Shown here piece after piece: positions 1 to 10,700 of a stretch of DNA of 64,000 nucleotides. How positions within the stretch are numbered: the first letter of the stretch is position 1; every line of letters begins with the position of its first letter. The DNA is from HGM04593 sp045630965 (GTDB taxonomy: Bacteria > Bacteroidota > Bacteroidia > Bacteroidales > Bacteroidaceae). The stretch is from the NCBI GenBank assembly GCA_045630965.1, contig JAZQTU010000030.1, forward strand, positions 62,001 to 126,000. Reading direction: 5' to 3'. The notes below the pieces were generated by a model. It did not search any database, was not told the origin of the DNA, and worked only from the letters and a program-made list of their open reading frames with translations. A program made the translations under genes and the position numbers.

Positions 1-1375
1 TCACCCCTACAACCCAACCGAGCGGATATGCCGCAATTCGTGCCAGAAATACAATTGGCGACAACAGCCACACCATTACAGCCAGCAACATGACAACAAA
101 GGACAACGGCACAACAAAAAGGTTCGTAAGCAGGAAGTATAACGGAAAAACTCCAAAATGATACCACACGAAAGGCAATGTACCCAATTGAGCCACAAGT
201 GACAGAATGAGCAGATTCATCAGATAAGAATACAGAACTCCGCGCTTATGAACTTCAAGAAGATTCTGAAGATAGGGAACAAGCAACAGGATTGATAGCA
301 CAGCTGCAAATGACAACTGAAAACTGACATCGAACAACAGATGAGGTGAAAAAAGAAGCATCACAATTGCCGCAAATGAGAGCGAGTTCAAAGGTGAAGA
401 ATCATTGCCGACAAGACGACCCAAAGAGATGAGCATAAACAATATGGTAGCTCTGACGACAGAAGGTGAAAGTCCTGCCACGAAAGCAAAGCCCCACAAG
501 GCTGTAACTACCACAATCTCTCGTAAGAACCTATAGACAGGCTTATGTCCCCACACTGGAAAGAAAAAAGTCAACAGCATGTACAGAATTCCCAGATGTA
601 ACCCTGACAAGGCAAGTATATGACTTGCCCCTGCTGCAGAATAGTTTTCTTTCAATTCTTGAGGAAAATCACGTTTTTCGCCTAATGTAAGCGCCGACAG
701 CAGAGCCAACCGTTCGTCGGCAAAACCCAGCCTTTCATAAAAGGATATAACCTTTGCGCGTAATGCCAACGCACACGTCTGAACACTCTTTTTCCCAGAC
801 GATACAATATTCCATTTGCCATCGGGCACGAAAGAGGTACCAGTAATACCCTTAATATAATAATACTCCTCAATATTGAACTCTTCCGGATTACCCTGAT
901 TCTTTGGATTCAATATTTTCCCCTCAAAAGCTATAACATCACCAGCCGTAAGTTGTTCAGCTTCTACCGTGTGTGGAAAATAAAGATAAACAAGCCCATT
1001 GGAACGTTCTGCCAAAGAATCGCCAGACAATGACAGACTGGCAAGTACCTTGATATTGGTCCCACGTACAGCCGGAACCTCGACAAGTTGCGCAAGACAT
1101 TCATGCTTCCCTTCGTCCCACTGCGGTGCCTTACACGCACTCTGCTGACGCTCCGCAAAGAGTCCGACAGAAAACATCATTACCGTTACCCCCACGCCGA
1201 ACAGCCACTTGGGTGCAATACGCATCATACCCAGGAATATTGCCGCAACAGAGAATGCAAAAAGAGCGACGGCATACAATGTACCCACATTGCATGCCCA
1301 TCCCAAAGCGATACCCAACATAAGAGGTATCGCAAGTCTTAAAAGCGGATTACGGTAAAGGATGTTTTCACCCAT
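1..1375 (-). CDS. comEC: ComEC/Rec2-family DNA uptake channel (3' end outside window)
   Basis: Inner-membrane protein of the ComEC/Rec2 family, which carries single-stranded DNA into the cytoplasm during natural transformation. The reading frame opens with ATG at 1375 (MGENILYRNP) and stays open to the left edge, giving about 458 residues of a usually 650-700 residue protein. The N-terminus has several hydrophobic segments and a soluble DUF4131-like region. The family hallmark HILALSGLHLGI lies near residue 253, followed by many hydrophobic helices. The C-terminal metallo-beta-lactamase-like part would lie beyond the window. It starts 11 nt after rpe, so the two are probably co-transcribed. 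Competence in Bacteroidales is poorly documented, so the function in this organism is inferred. Confidence 0.93.
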   Translation of the reverse strand, partial: MGENILYRNPLLRLAIPLMLGIALGWACNVGTLYAVALFAFSVAAIFLGMMRIAPKWLFGVGVTVMMFSVGLFAERQQSACKAPQWDEGKHECLAQLVEVPAVRGTNIKVLASLSLSGDSLAERSNGLVYLYFPHTVEAEQLTAGDVIAFEGKILNPKNQGNPEEFNIEEYYYIKGITGTSFVPDGKWNIVSSGKKSVQTCALALRAKVISFYERLGFADERLALLSALTLGEKRDFPQELKENYSAAGASHILALSGLHLGILYMLLTFFFPVWGHKPVYRFLREIVVVTALWGFAFVAGLSPSVVRATILFMLISLGRLVGNDSSPLNSLSFAAIVMLLFSPHLLFDVSFQLSFAAVLSILLLVPYLQNLLEVHKRGVLYSYLMNLLILSLVAQLGTLPFVWYHFGVFPLYFLLTNLFVVPLSFVVMLLAVMVWLLSPIVFLARIAAYPLGWVVGV

Positions 1376-1386
1376 TCAACAATATC

Positions 1387-2037
1387 TTACATTTCGCGCA
1401 ATGCAGAGATTACCGCATGCGGATCGGGAGCCTTGAATACGGCATTACCGGCTACAAGAGCATCAGAGCCTGCAGCAGCCAGAAGCTTACCGGTCTCCAC
1501 ATTCACGCCACCGTCAACCTCTATAAGCGCCTTTGAACCGGTTGTATCAATGAGCTCACGAAGTTCGTGCACCTTATTCACTGTATGAGGAATAAACTTT
1601 TGACCACCAAATCCCGGGTTAACGCTCATGAGAAGCACGAGATCAAGCTCGTGTATAATATCCTTGAGCATACACACCGGAGTCGAAGGATTCAGCGTTA
1701 CGCCAGCCATCATTCCAGCGTCCTTTATTTGAGTAACAGCACGATGAAGGTGTGTACATGCCTCATAATGAATATTCATTATACGTGCATTAAGTTCCTT
1801 GACAGCCGGCAGATAGTTCATTGGATTAACCACCATAAGATGTACATCAAGCGGTTTCTCGCAAAGTTCAGCAACATATTTGAGCACCGGAGGTCCAAAA
1901 GAAAGGTTAGGAACAAACACACCGTCCATTATATCGATGTGCAACCACTCACATTCACTCTTGTTAATCATTTCCAGGTCGTTCTGCAAGTTGCCGAAGT
2001 TTGCCGACAACAACGACGGTGATACTATCTGCGCCAT
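1387..2037 (-). CDS. rpe: Ribulose-phosphate 3-epimerase
   Basis: Interconverts ribulose 5-phosphate and xylulose 5-phosphate in the pentose phosphate pathway. At 216 residues it is the normal family length. Recognisable TIM-barrel motifs are SPSLLSANF at the N-terminus, HIDIMDGVFVPN with the metal-binding His and Asp, HLMV, MSVNPGFGGQ and the phosphate-binding end EVDGGVN. ATG at 2037 is chosen because the family starts near this MAQIVSPSLLSA; the longer in-frame extension begins with TTG inside the promoter. First gene of an rpe-comEC pair, divergent from the sialidase. Confidence 0.97.
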   Translation of the reverse strand: MAQIVSPSLLSANFGNLQNDLEMINKSECEWLHIDIMDGVFVPNLSFGPPVLKYVAELCEKPLDVHLMVVNPMNYLPAVKELNARIMNIHYEACTHLHRAVTQIKDAGMMAGVTLNPSTPVCMLKDIIHELDLVLLMSVNPGFGGQKFIPHTVNKVHELRELIDTTGSKALIEVDGGVNVETGKLLAAAGSDALVAGNAVFKAPDPHAVISALREM

Positions 2038-2061
2038 GTTATTAATTATATAATTATACCG

Positions 2062-2092
2062 CGAAGATAACACAAAGATAAAGGATATGCAA
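2062..2092 (-). promoter_or_regulatory. Bacteroides-type promoter for rpe-comEC
   Basis: On the minus strand, TTGC at 2092-2089 and TATCTTCG at 2069-2062 are separated by 19 nt. This matches the Bacteroidales consensus TTTG-N19-21-TAnnTTTG. It lies about 25 nt upstream of the rpe start and back to back with the sialidase promoter. Confidence 0.6.
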
Positions 2093-2114
2093 GACGACAA
2101 AGAGGAAATGGGTA

Positions 2115-2146
2115 TTTGCTTGGAAACTTTTATTTATCTATCTTCG
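2115..2146 (+). promoter_or_regulatory. Bacteroides-type promoter for the sialidase gene
   Basis: TTTG at 2115-2118 and TATCTTCG at 2139-2146 are separated by 20 nt, a close match to the Bacteroidales housekeeping consensus. The start codon follows 26 nt downstream, so the leader is short. Confidence 0.7.
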
Positions 2147-2172
2147 CAAAAAGAATTTAATAACGACAGAAT

Positions 2173-4194
2173 ATGAAAAGAGCAATATTAATTACCGTAC
2201 TCTATGCAACGCTGTTCTTTATTGCAACAGGCACAAAGGCAGAAGACTACAAAGCAGATAATTTATTCTCGAAATCATTTGAGAAAGGTATCCCTGTACA
2301 AATAACAAACAACCGCGACAAGGGCTTTTCAATAAAATTCAATGATACAGAAAACCCGACAGGAAAGGCTGTAAAGAGCGGTGCAGCCTCATACACAACA
2401 GAAGACATCTGGTACTTGGTAGGAGATGCCAACGGATTCAAGATGTACAGCCTTAACACCGGTAAAAAATACGCCCTCAAACTTGATGGAAAAGTAATGG
2501 AATCAAAGGCAACCATGGAGAATGCCAACGAAGCCACAACACTTATTCTTACAAAGCAAGAGGACAACAGCTATGCAATTTCCCCAAAAGAAAACCCCGA
2601 AGTAAGTTTCAACATGTTCGGCGGTGCAGGCAGGGATATAAAACTCTATTCAAGCAATGATGCTGGCGGCCATTGGAACATCAAGGTTATAGACATGAAA
2701 AAGCCATTGAAACTTAAATATAATGCACAATTTGATGGCGCATTTGACACAAACTACAAAATTGGCGAAATTGCTGTAACCATTGATGGCAACACAAGCA
2801 GAAGAATGCTTGACATGAACGACCTTCCGAAGTCTACAACATGCTACCTACCCTACAATACAACATTCAGTATAGCAACCGGCATTGTATGTCATGGTTG
2901 GAAAATGGATATCAATGGAAGAAAAAGTATGCAGGACCTCACATTGCCCGCAAGAGGAATGACTGTAGATATAAACATTTCTGTTGACAAGAGCAACAAA
3001 TACCAGTATATGTTCTATTCCCCCGACGAGAAAGGTATCCCCTATCGCATACCGGCAATAGTAAGTACAGCCAACGGATATGTATTCACGATAAACGACT
3101 ACCGTCCATGCGGCAACGACATTGGATTCGGCGAAGTGGACCTTGTCATGCGCCACAGTACTAAAGGCGGTGAAGATTGGGACGGATATAGCTGGAGTGA
3201 ACCAATAAAGATTGCTGACGGCTTGGGTAAGGATGCCCCGGAAACATGGCTAACGGGGTTTGGCGACCCAGCAGTGGTTGCAGACCGTGAACATAACGAG
3301 ATCTTGGTTATGAGCGTATGCGGAAATCGCGTATGCTGGCACGGAAACTATAGTGCAGGCACACCCGAAAACCCGGAAAACCCCAACCGAATAGCACGCC
3401 TGCGCATTAAGTTCAACGAGGAGACACAGCAGTGGGAAGCCACACAGCCCGAAGAGGTCACATACGACATCTATCCACTATTCAAAGACAAGAACGGCAA
3501 AGCGCACGTAGGTTCAATGTTCATCGGTGCCGGACGCATAGCACAGAGCAGAATGATTAAGGTCGGCGATTATTACCGTATTTACTGCGCAGTGTGGGCT
3601 GTTGAAACAGGTAGCTACCGCCACCATAACTATGTTTTGTATTCTGACGACTTTGGAACCTCATGGAATATATTGGGAGAACTTGGCAACGACTTCAACG
3701 ACAGCCCTGCTCCATTTGGCAATGAACCTAAATGTGAAGAGCTCCCCGATGGCAGTGTATTGCTGAGCAGCCGAAAGGGTTACGGACGTTATTATAATGT
3801 ATTCCACTACAAGAACTTTGAAAGAGCCGAAGGTTATTGGGACGGTGCAGTTGCTACAGATGAGGTTGGCGACCTTAAGTTCGGACGCAATGATACTAAT
3901 GGAGAAATTCTACGAATTGATAACATGTTGTTCCAGTCGGTACCTACCGGCGACAGCCGTAGCAATGTTGCTGTATATTACAGAGAACTAAGCAATGACC
4001 CGGCTGACTACACACCAGAAAAATTATCCAAAGGGTGGAAAAAGATAGAAGTATCGGACAGAGGATCGGCATATTCATCCATGTGCATACTGCCTGGCGG
4101 TAATGCCATAGGACTATATTACGAGGAGGAACCCGGAGGATATTCAATGGTTTATGTACCTTTAGAATTAAACCTATTCAACAAAAACAAATAA
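2173..4194 (+). CDS. Secreted exo-alpha-sialidase, GH33
   Basis: Releases terminal sialic acid from host glycans. The 673-residue protein has a signal peptide (about 1-23, ending TKA). Residues 75-275 form a beta-rich accessory region (possibly a lectin-like or BNR-associated N-terminal domain), and the GH33 propeller covers about 280-665. The complete catalytic set is visible by motif and spacing: R292 in YRIPA, acid/base D316, E518, R534, R596 and nucleophile Y634 in SAYSSM. A clear Asp box, SDDFGTSW, lies at 491-498. The protein ends without a sorting tail, unlike the second sialidase at 57807. An acidic lipoprotein gene follows after 53 nt. No transporter or catabolic genes for sialic acid lie beside it. 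Confidence 0.94.
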   Translation: MKRAILITVLYATLFFIATGTKAEDYKADNLFSKSFEKGIPVQITNNRDKGFSIKFNDTENPTGKAVKSGAASYTTEDIWYLVGDANGFKMYSLNTGKKYALKLDGKVMESKATMENANEATTLILTKQEDNSYAISPKENPEVSFNMFGGAGRDIKLYSSNDAGGHWNIKVIDMKKPLKLKYNAQFDGAFDTNYKIGEIAVTIDGNTSRRMLDMNDLPKSTTCYLPYNTTFSIATGIVCHGWKMDINGRKSMQDLTLPARGMTVDINISVDKSNKYQYMFYSPDEKGIPYRIPAIVSTANGYVFTINDYRPCGNDIGFGEVDLVMRHSTKGGEDWDGYSWSEPIKIADGLGKDAPETWLTGFGDPAVVADREHNEILVMSVCGNRVCWHGNYSAGTPENPENPNRIARLRIKFNEETQQWEATQPEEVTYDIYPLFKDKNGKAHVGSMFIGAGRIAQSRMIKVGDYYRIYCAVWAVETGSYRHHNYVLYSDDFGTSWNILGELGNDFNDSPAPFGNEPKCEELPDGSVLLSSRKGYGRYYNVFHYKNFERAEGYWDGAVATDEVGDLKFGRNDTNGEILRIDNMLFQSVPTGDSRSNVAVYYRELSNDPADYTPEKLSKGWKKIEVSDRGSAYSSMCILPGGNAIGLYYEEEPGGYSMVYVPLELNLFNKNK

Positions 4195-4247
4195 CGATTC
4201 GGCAAGTAAAGAATTGATTTTTCAACAAATACAACAGAATAACATTT

Positions 4248-5360
4248 ATGAAAAATTTACTAAAACTATTCAGTCTGATGCTCATCACCATATTTGCATC
4301 ATGTGATAATTTCCCTATCCCTGGAGGAGAAGAAGGAGAAAATGACAACACTGGTAACAATGGCAATAGCAGTGGTTTAGAGAGCGATTCAACCGGAACA
4401 ACAGCCCCTGAGACTTCATTTTGGGTAAAATACATTGACAAGTTGAATGTCGAGTACACCGATTACGACGATGACACAATTGTATATGAATACTCTCACG
4501 ACTATGACGAGCAGGACAGAATCACATGCATCACGGAGAAAGTCACGGATGATGACGAGGTCGAAATAACCACATGCACATTCGACTACTCAATATACGG
4601 TGAGATAAATGCAAAAATCAACGATGATGACGACGAAGAGATCGGACGCGGTCTCATTGGTGCTAACGGACTTATCAAGACTTTGTATGAAAAGGGAGAG
4701 GATTCCGGTGAGGAGAGATATTATATTAAACAGGATAGCAGCAGTTTCATTACAGAACTGAGAGAACAACATATTGAGTATTATGGCGAAAATAAAGAAT
4801 TCTCGTCGGTTGATGAATATACAACTATATTCGGCTATAACAATGGAATGCTTTCAATGTTCGATGGAGAGACTTTCCCAACAGAATTATTCAAGGACAG
4901 ATACATTAATGACAAAATAAATATTGACATCAACTGGTTCCTGTTCAGCGGATTCGACATGGAAATGCCAAGCCTATTCGCATACACACGCAATTTTGGC
5001 AGTATGGGTAATTACATCATTGAAATGGGAAGCAAAGGTGACCATTTTGAATTCGTTAGTACTCAAAAACATCAATTTACAGAGGATCCCAATTACAGAG
5101 AACATGTAAGCAGAACATATTTTGAACGCACTGATAAAGAGCCTGAGTCAGAAATGATATTTGACGAAGCCGGTTGCCCAACAGTATTCAAATTCGAATT
5201 CGAGTATGAGCAATACAAAGAAGAGTGGGATTATATAGCCGGAAACCCAGTTAAAGGCCAATACTACGAAATTATTTCAACAGAGAAAATCACAACAAAG
5301 ACAAATGTTGTAAAAACATGTACACTTGTTTACACTTTCAAGTACAGAGAGGACAAATAA
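4248..5360 (+). CDS. Acidic surface lipoprotein, DUF4595-like
   Basis: A 370-residue lipoprotein of unknown function. The signal peptide ends in a lipobox at IFASC, with Cys19 as the predicted lipid anchor. A low-complexity Gly/Glu/Asn/Ser linker (about 22-48) follows, the usual stalk of Bacteroidota lipoproteins. The rest is strongly acidic and rich in Tyr and Asp, with YD-repeat-like phrases such as YEYSHDYDEQDRITCI and FKFEFEYEQYKEEWDYI that resemble DUF4595-type proteins. It lies 53 nt after the sialidase on the same strand and may be co-transcribed. The family assignment is tentative and a role in glycan capture is only a guess from position. Confidence 0.7.
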   Translation: MKNLLKLFSLMLITIFASCDNFPIPGGEEGENDNTGNNGNSSGLESDSTGTTAPETSFWVKYIDKLNVEYTDYDDDTIVYEYSHDYDEQDRITCITEKVTDDDEVEITTCTFDYSIYGEINAKINDDDDEEIGRGLIGANGLIKTLYEKGEDSGEERYYIKQDSSSFITELREQHIEYYGENKEFSSVDEYTTIFGYNNGMLSMFDGETFPTELFKDRYINDKINIDINWFLFSGFDMEMPSLFAYTRNFGSMGNYIIEMGSKGDHFEFVSTQKHQFTEDPNYREHVSRTYFERTDKEPESEMIFDEAGCPTVFKFEFEYEQYKEEWDYIAGNPVKGQYYEIISTEKITTKTNVVKTCTLVYTFKYREDK

Positions 5361-5372
5361 ATATCAACTATA

Positions 5373-6602
5373 TTACTTCTTAAGATAATATAACACCGAG
5401 CTGTTTCCTTTACGGAACAGCTCGCGTGCTGTATTACGGATTTCAACAGCATTTACATCACGATATCTTTCCGGCTCATCAAAATGCGATGAGAGACTAC
5501 CGCGCAATTCTGCAAGAGCAATATTATTACACAGATTTTCACCACCGGCATTTCTGAAACAGAATTCAGACTCAAAACGGTTACGAACCTTTTCCAGTTC
5601 CTCTTCGGGTACAAGTTCATCCTTCAACGAATCAAGTTCCTGCCACAAAGCGCTCTCAGCCTCCTTTACGGAAACTCCGTCGGCAACACGCGAATATATC
5701 CAGAACATACCGGGGTCCTCACAACCCGATATAAAGGCATCTATCCTTGAAAACAGTTTCTTCTCCTTCACAAGACGTACAAGCAGACGGCCTGAATATC
5801 CGTTGGAAAGTACATCGGAGATGACATCACAAGGATAATAATCGTCACTGAGCCTGCTTCCCATGTGGAAACCTACATAAAGAGCATTTTCGGGCACATC
5901 ACGATAGACCGTCTTGCGACGCTGGCGCATCTGTCTTGGTTCTACAGACAACGGTTCATGCCCGATACACTTTGCAGGAATATCTCCAAACCACTTTTCA
6001 CTCCATTCCATCACCTGCTCAAATGAAATATCACCGACAACCGACAATACAGCATTGTCGGGAGCGTAATAGCGTTTATAGAAAGAACGGATTACAGACA
6101 CCGGAACGTCTGCTATATGCTTTAGTTCACGTCCAATTGTTGACCAGCGATAAGGGTGTACCTTGTATGCCATTGAACGCAGTATCAGGCTCGCATCACC
6201 GTACGGACGGTTCAGTTTAGTCTGTTTATACTCCTCCATAACGACATTTCGTTGCACATCCACCTTTTTCTTCTCAAAAGTGACATTGCACATGCGGTCA
6301 CTCTCCATCCAGAATGCAAGTTCCGCGTTCTGCTTGGGAAGAGCTATATAATAACTTGTAACGTCGTTGGTGGTATATGCATTATTCTCTCCACCGGCAC
6401 TCTCCAGAGGTTCATCAAAAGAGGGGACAGCCTTTGTACCCTCGAACATAAGATGCTCCAACAGATGGGCTATACCTGTATACTCATAGTTTTCATTACG
6501 TGCTCCTACTCCATATACCAGATTTACATACACCATCTGCATGCCTTCAACATGGCGATGCACCACACGCAAGCCATTGGAAAGAATATTCTTATTTACC
6601 AT
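5373..6602 (-). CDS. M16-family zinc metallopeptidase (insulinase/pitrilysin type)
   Basis: Predicted cytoplasmic zinc protease of 409 residues. The inverted zinc motif HLLEH is at residues 46-50, and the third ligand Glu is at 123 or 124 (VVMEEY), the spacing expected for M16. A C-terminal M16 half (about 165-400) is present with the family phrase SVVGDISFEQVMEW. Many such enzymes work as a pair of an active and an inactive subunit, but no second M16 gene is present here. ATG at 6602 overlaps the last 11 nt of the upstream cyclophilin gene, which suggests translational coupling. The longer in-frame start (6614) is not needed. Confidence 0.92.
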   Translation of the reverse strand: MVNKNILSNGLRVVHRHVEGMQMVYVNLVYGVGARNENYEYTGIAHLLEHLMFEGTKAVPSFDEPLESAGGENNAYTTNDVTSYYIALPKQNAELAFWMESDRMCNVTFEKKKVDVQRNVVMEEYKQTKLNRPYGDASLILRSMAYKVHPYRWSTIGRELKHIADVPVSVIRSFYKRYYAPDNAVLSVVGDISFEQVMEWSEKWFGDIPAKCIGHEPLSVEPRQMRQRRKTVYRDVPENALYVGFHMGSRLSDDYYPCDVISDVLSNGYSGRLLVRLVKEKKLFSRIDAFISGCEDPGMFWIYSRVADGVSVKEAESALWQELDSLKDELVPEEELEKVRNRFESEFCFRNAGGENLCNNIALAELRGSLSSHFDEPERYRDVNAVEIRNTARELFRKGNSSVLYYLKK

Positions 6603-7500
6603 AGTTGTCAACAATTGTCACTTTGTTTATCTTCACATGCTGACGAGGACGCCCTTTCGAGGTTGCATCAACCATCGTGATATTTTCTACCACATCCATT
6701 CCTTCCACGACTTCACCAAAAACAGTGTAATGCGCATCAAGATGAGGCAATCCACCGGTCTTCATATATTCATTACGCTGTTTTGCAGAATATTTGAATT
6801 CGTTACCCTTGACTGCCGCACGCGCCTCATCCATAAGCTTGCTCACAAGTTTGCTCAACTCTTCTTTTTTCTTGGCATCGTGTTTGGCAGCATTGTTCAA
6901 CCTGTGTATCTGCTGACGATAAGGAGCCTGAACTTCATGGAACTTTTTCGTTACAAGTTCCTCGTTTACCTGTTTCTCGCTCAATTTGAGATCGTTTTCA
7001 TTGGCAAGTTTTCCTGTAACTATATAAAAATGTGCACCGGAAGAGTAGTCGCCCTTGTTGAAGCTGGCCGCAGCCACTGCCCCACGCTTATGCCAACGTT
7101 TGGTAACATCAATTTCCGACGGAACAGTGAAGTCAACATCAGTAACACCCAAATCGGCACCGTCAGGGTTTGTCTTTGAAGTATAATCACCTGTCTGTAT
7201 GAAAAGGTCTTTCTTTACCCTATAGAAGAGTTGCCCATCATAGAAACCGTTCATCACAAGGTTTATAAAATTCTTGCGATGTCCAGGAGTTTCACGGTAC
7301 AGTTTAATTGTTATATCACCCATATTTGTAGAAAGCGTAACATACTGGTCACTGTCCGGACTATCTACATTAAGTTCCTTAACCAACGAAGGTTTTTCTG
7401 CAGGTTGTGCTTCTGTTTTTTCTACCTTTCCATTACCACTGCCACATGAATAGAGAACAAATGTTGCAGCCAAAATTGAAATTATCACCGAATATTTCAT
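6592..7500 (-). CDS. Lipoprotein cyclophilin-type peptidyl-prolyl isomerase
   Basis: Predicted outer-membrane or periplasmic prolyl isomerase of 302 residues. The start MKYSVIISIL leads to a lipobox FVLYSC, so the protein should be lipid-anchored. The cyclophilin fold is recognised by GDITIKLY, NFINLVMNGFYDGQLFYRV, FIQTGD, the SGAHFYIVTG strand and the end HYTVFGEVVEGMDVVENI. An insertion of roughly 80 mostly charged, helical residues (KLSEKQVNEELVTKKFHEV to MDEARAAVKGNEF) splits the core between these motifs. The first gene of a two-gene unit with the M16 peptidase, whose start overlaps its stop. ATG at 7500 was preferred over a TTG three codons upstream. Confidence 0.93.
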   Translation of the reverse strand: MKYSVIISILAATFVLYSCGSGNGKVEKTEAQPAEKPSLVKELNVDSPDSDQYVTLSTNMGDITIKLYRETPGHRKNFINLVMNGFYDGQLFYRVKKDLFIQTGDYTSKTNPDGADLGVTDVDFTVPSEIDVTKRWHKRGAVAAASFNKGDYSSGAHFYIVTGKLANENDLKLSEKQVNEELVTKKFHEVQAPYRQQIHRLNNAAKHDAKKKEELSKLVSKLMDEARAAVKGNEFKYSAKQRNEYMKTGGLPHLDAHYTVFGEVVEGMDVVENITMVDATSKGRPRQHVKINKVTIVDNYGK

Positions 7501-7706
7501 AACTGTCAAATTAAGCGTCTGATAGAGACATTACAAACCAAGAGGCAAATTTATAGATAATTGAAGAAAAAACCAATCTGCCCTTCAAAAAATGATACAT
7601 GATTTGTTTAAGAATAAAATGATACGTAAGCTGAACTAAAATGTATAAATCAAATTAATTTATAGCAAAGAACAAGCAGTTGGTATCATATTTTTTGGTT
7701 ACTTTG

Positions 7707-7725
7707 CAAATTAGTTTTGTAAAAA
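7707..7725 (+). repeat. 19-nt sequence shared with the sulfatase upstream region
   Basis: CAAATTAGTTTTGTAAAAA occurs exactly here and at 25935-25953, in each case just upstream of a gene (tamB here, a sulfatase there). The copy at 25930-25952 sits in a perfect 9-bp inverted repeat with a 5-nt centre; this copy is an imperfect version. It could be a regulator site or chance in AT-rich DNA. Confidence 0.35.
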
Positions 7726-7754
7726 AACAAATTACGTAGACACCGCATGACATT

Positions 7755-10700
7755 GTGAAAAAAGGGAACTGGACATACCGCATTCTTAAAGCTGCAGCAA
7801 TAACTGTATGCACACCCATTGTCATACTATGGCTATTGATTGTCCTGCTGTACTTGCCTCCACTGCAACGATATGCAGTGGACAAAGTTTGTCATGCAGC
7901 AGGCGAAGCTAGCGGATTTGATGTCAGTATAGGCACATTTCATCTTGCATTCCCATTAAAACTCAACATTGCCGATTTCGAAGTTTCAAGAAACGACACG
8001 ATATTCGCACAGGGCGAACATGCCGGTGTCAACATCTCGTTTTTTCCTCTACTGTCGGGTGAGGTCGAGGTAAACTACATTTCACTTGAGAAAGCGACCG
8101 TAAACACAGCAGACATCATTGATGGGATTAAGATTGATGGAGAAGTAGGTTTCTTCAGAATCGTTGCACGCAATATTGACTTTGAAAAAGAGATTGTCAA
8201 CCTGCGTCAAGTACATCTTCACAGTGCCGATGTAAACATAACCCTAAGCGACACGACAGAAACTATAGAAGAGGAAGAGAGCACCAAGCTCGGTTGGATA
8301 ATCAAGTTGCATCACGGTGGCATAGAGAACTGCCGTATAGCCCTTAACATGCCGAACGACACTCTGAACGCCAGTCTGGAACTCGGTAAATTAAGATTAA
8401 GAGAAGGTCACGTAAATCTCGACAAAGAACTTTACGGCATAGAAGCTATTGCACTGAGCAACACAAGAATAAAATACGACACAGGAACCGGCAACAAGAA
8501 AGAGAATCCGCTCAGCCACCTTGAATTCAACAATATAAACCTTGCATGCAAGGATATTGAATACAGCCCTGACAGTTCAAAATTGGATATAGACAATTTT
8601 ACTTTAGTACAGCCGGGTGGCATAAGAATAACAAATACTACAGCTCGTCTGTTTGCAGACAAAGAAAAGCTCGACGTAAGAGAATTCTCAATTTACAGCA
8701 GGAACGGTTCGTATATCGACCTCTGCACCAAAATACCATGGGCAGCACTGCAAGCAGACAACAACGGCAATTTGACAGCCGATCTCGCAATAGCACTTAA
8801 CAGGAAGGACCTTGGTGCACTGCTTTCACCAGAACAGTCCGGTGCTCTTCAGATTTTCGACAACGAAATGTTCAGTGGTACAATAAGCGTCAACGGCAAT
8901 GTTTCATACATGGATATTGACACCATTAATCTATCGGTTCCTTCCATCCTCCTCCTGCATGCCAGTGGACATGCGGCGAACCTGACAGAAATGGATGCCA
9001 TTGAAGCAAGCATTGACATGCATGGCAAGACAGGCAACCTGCACAGATTCATAAATCCGGAACATATTGACAGCCTTTCAAGCACAGAAATCACTGTAGA
9101 CGGAAATATCGCATATAAATTGGGAACAGCCGGAGCCGACCTCAAAATAAACGGTTTTGGAGGAGCCATTGATACAAAAGCGAAATATGACATCAACAAC
9201 AACGCATACAAAGCTGATATAGAAATTGCAGGAATTGACGTAACCAAATTATTACAGGATATACCACTGACAAACATTACAGCTAATTTGAAGGTAGACG
9301 GCGAAGGTTTCGACATCTTCGCTGAAGATACAAGATATGATATCTGCCTTGGCCTTGATACTCTCATATATGACAAGATAAGCCTCAACGATATAACTCT
9401 TAATGCCACACAACACAAGTGTTTATCAGACATTGGACTGTCGAGTAATTCCGAGTACCTGAAATTCGGCATCAAAGCCAACACAGAACTTGACTCCACA
9501 GCCATCAGGAACAGAACAAGAATTGATATTTCCGAGGCAGACCTCATGATGCTTGGTATCACCGATGCAGAATTGGGAACAAAGATGAAGCTTGAAATAG
9601 AAACCTCTACCGACATGCAGGAAAGCCATAGCGTAAAACTGAATGGAAAGAATATTGAAATAGCAGTACAAAAGAGAAAGTTCACCCCTGCAGACATTGC
9701 ATTTGACTTCAGTACTACTCCTCAATTCTCATCCGTTTCGGCGAGCAACGGCGACCTGAACATGAAAGGAACAATGAACAGCGGATACAACGGACTGTTC
9801 AAGTCACTTGAACGCATTGCCGGGATGTTCAGCGAAGCTGTCAAAAAGGAGAACACGCTATATTATATCCATGATTATGCAAGGGAGATTCCTGACGTAT
9901 CGCTCGATTTTGAGTGTGGAAAGCAGAACATGCTCCACAATTTCCTTGTCATGAAAGATATCGATTTCAATGATATGAACTTAGGTGCTTCTATCAGCAA
10001 GAGCAACGGCATAAACATGAATAGTGGCATATACGGTCTTAAGACAGGAGAGCTGCACCTTGACACAATACGCCTTTTCACTAAACAGAACGGTAATAAT
10101 ATAAGATATCTTGCAGGAGTACGAAGCACTGCAGTCAACCCACAACAGGAGAAACTGACATTCAGCAGCATGCTGTACGGTAACATCTTCAATGACTCCA
10201 TAACAACCAACTTCATGTTCAGGGACAAGAAAGAGGGTGTTGGAATTCGGTTCGGCCTCAAGACGCTCGTAAAGCCGAAGGAACTTGAAGTCAGGTTCAG
10301 ACCCGATGCTGTATTCTTCAACAACAAGTTCAGTTTCGACAAATATAATTACATAAAACTGACAAGCAATGGAACCATCACCGGCGACGTTACATTAAGC
10401 AATGAAGAAAATGCCGGCATGAGGTTATATACTACACCTGATGATGAGGCCAAGCTCAATGCCAACCTGGAGCTGTTCAACATAGACCTTGAACAATTGA
10501 CAAGTACAATTCCCTTTGTACCGGAAATTGCCGGTATGTTGAATCTTGACCTTTATTTCAAGAAAGGGAGAGATGACATGATGTTGAGCAGCGACATTAG
10601 AATAGACAGTGTTGCATACAATGGTACCCAAATAGGAAATGAATCAATAGAGATTGTATATCTCCCGAAAGACGAAAGTACCCACTATCTTGACGTATTG

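Noticed and set aside
2173..4194. Standard Sus-type polysaccharide utilisation locus around the sialidase
   Set aside because: No SusC/SusD pair, regulator or sialic acid catabolic gene lies near it in the window.
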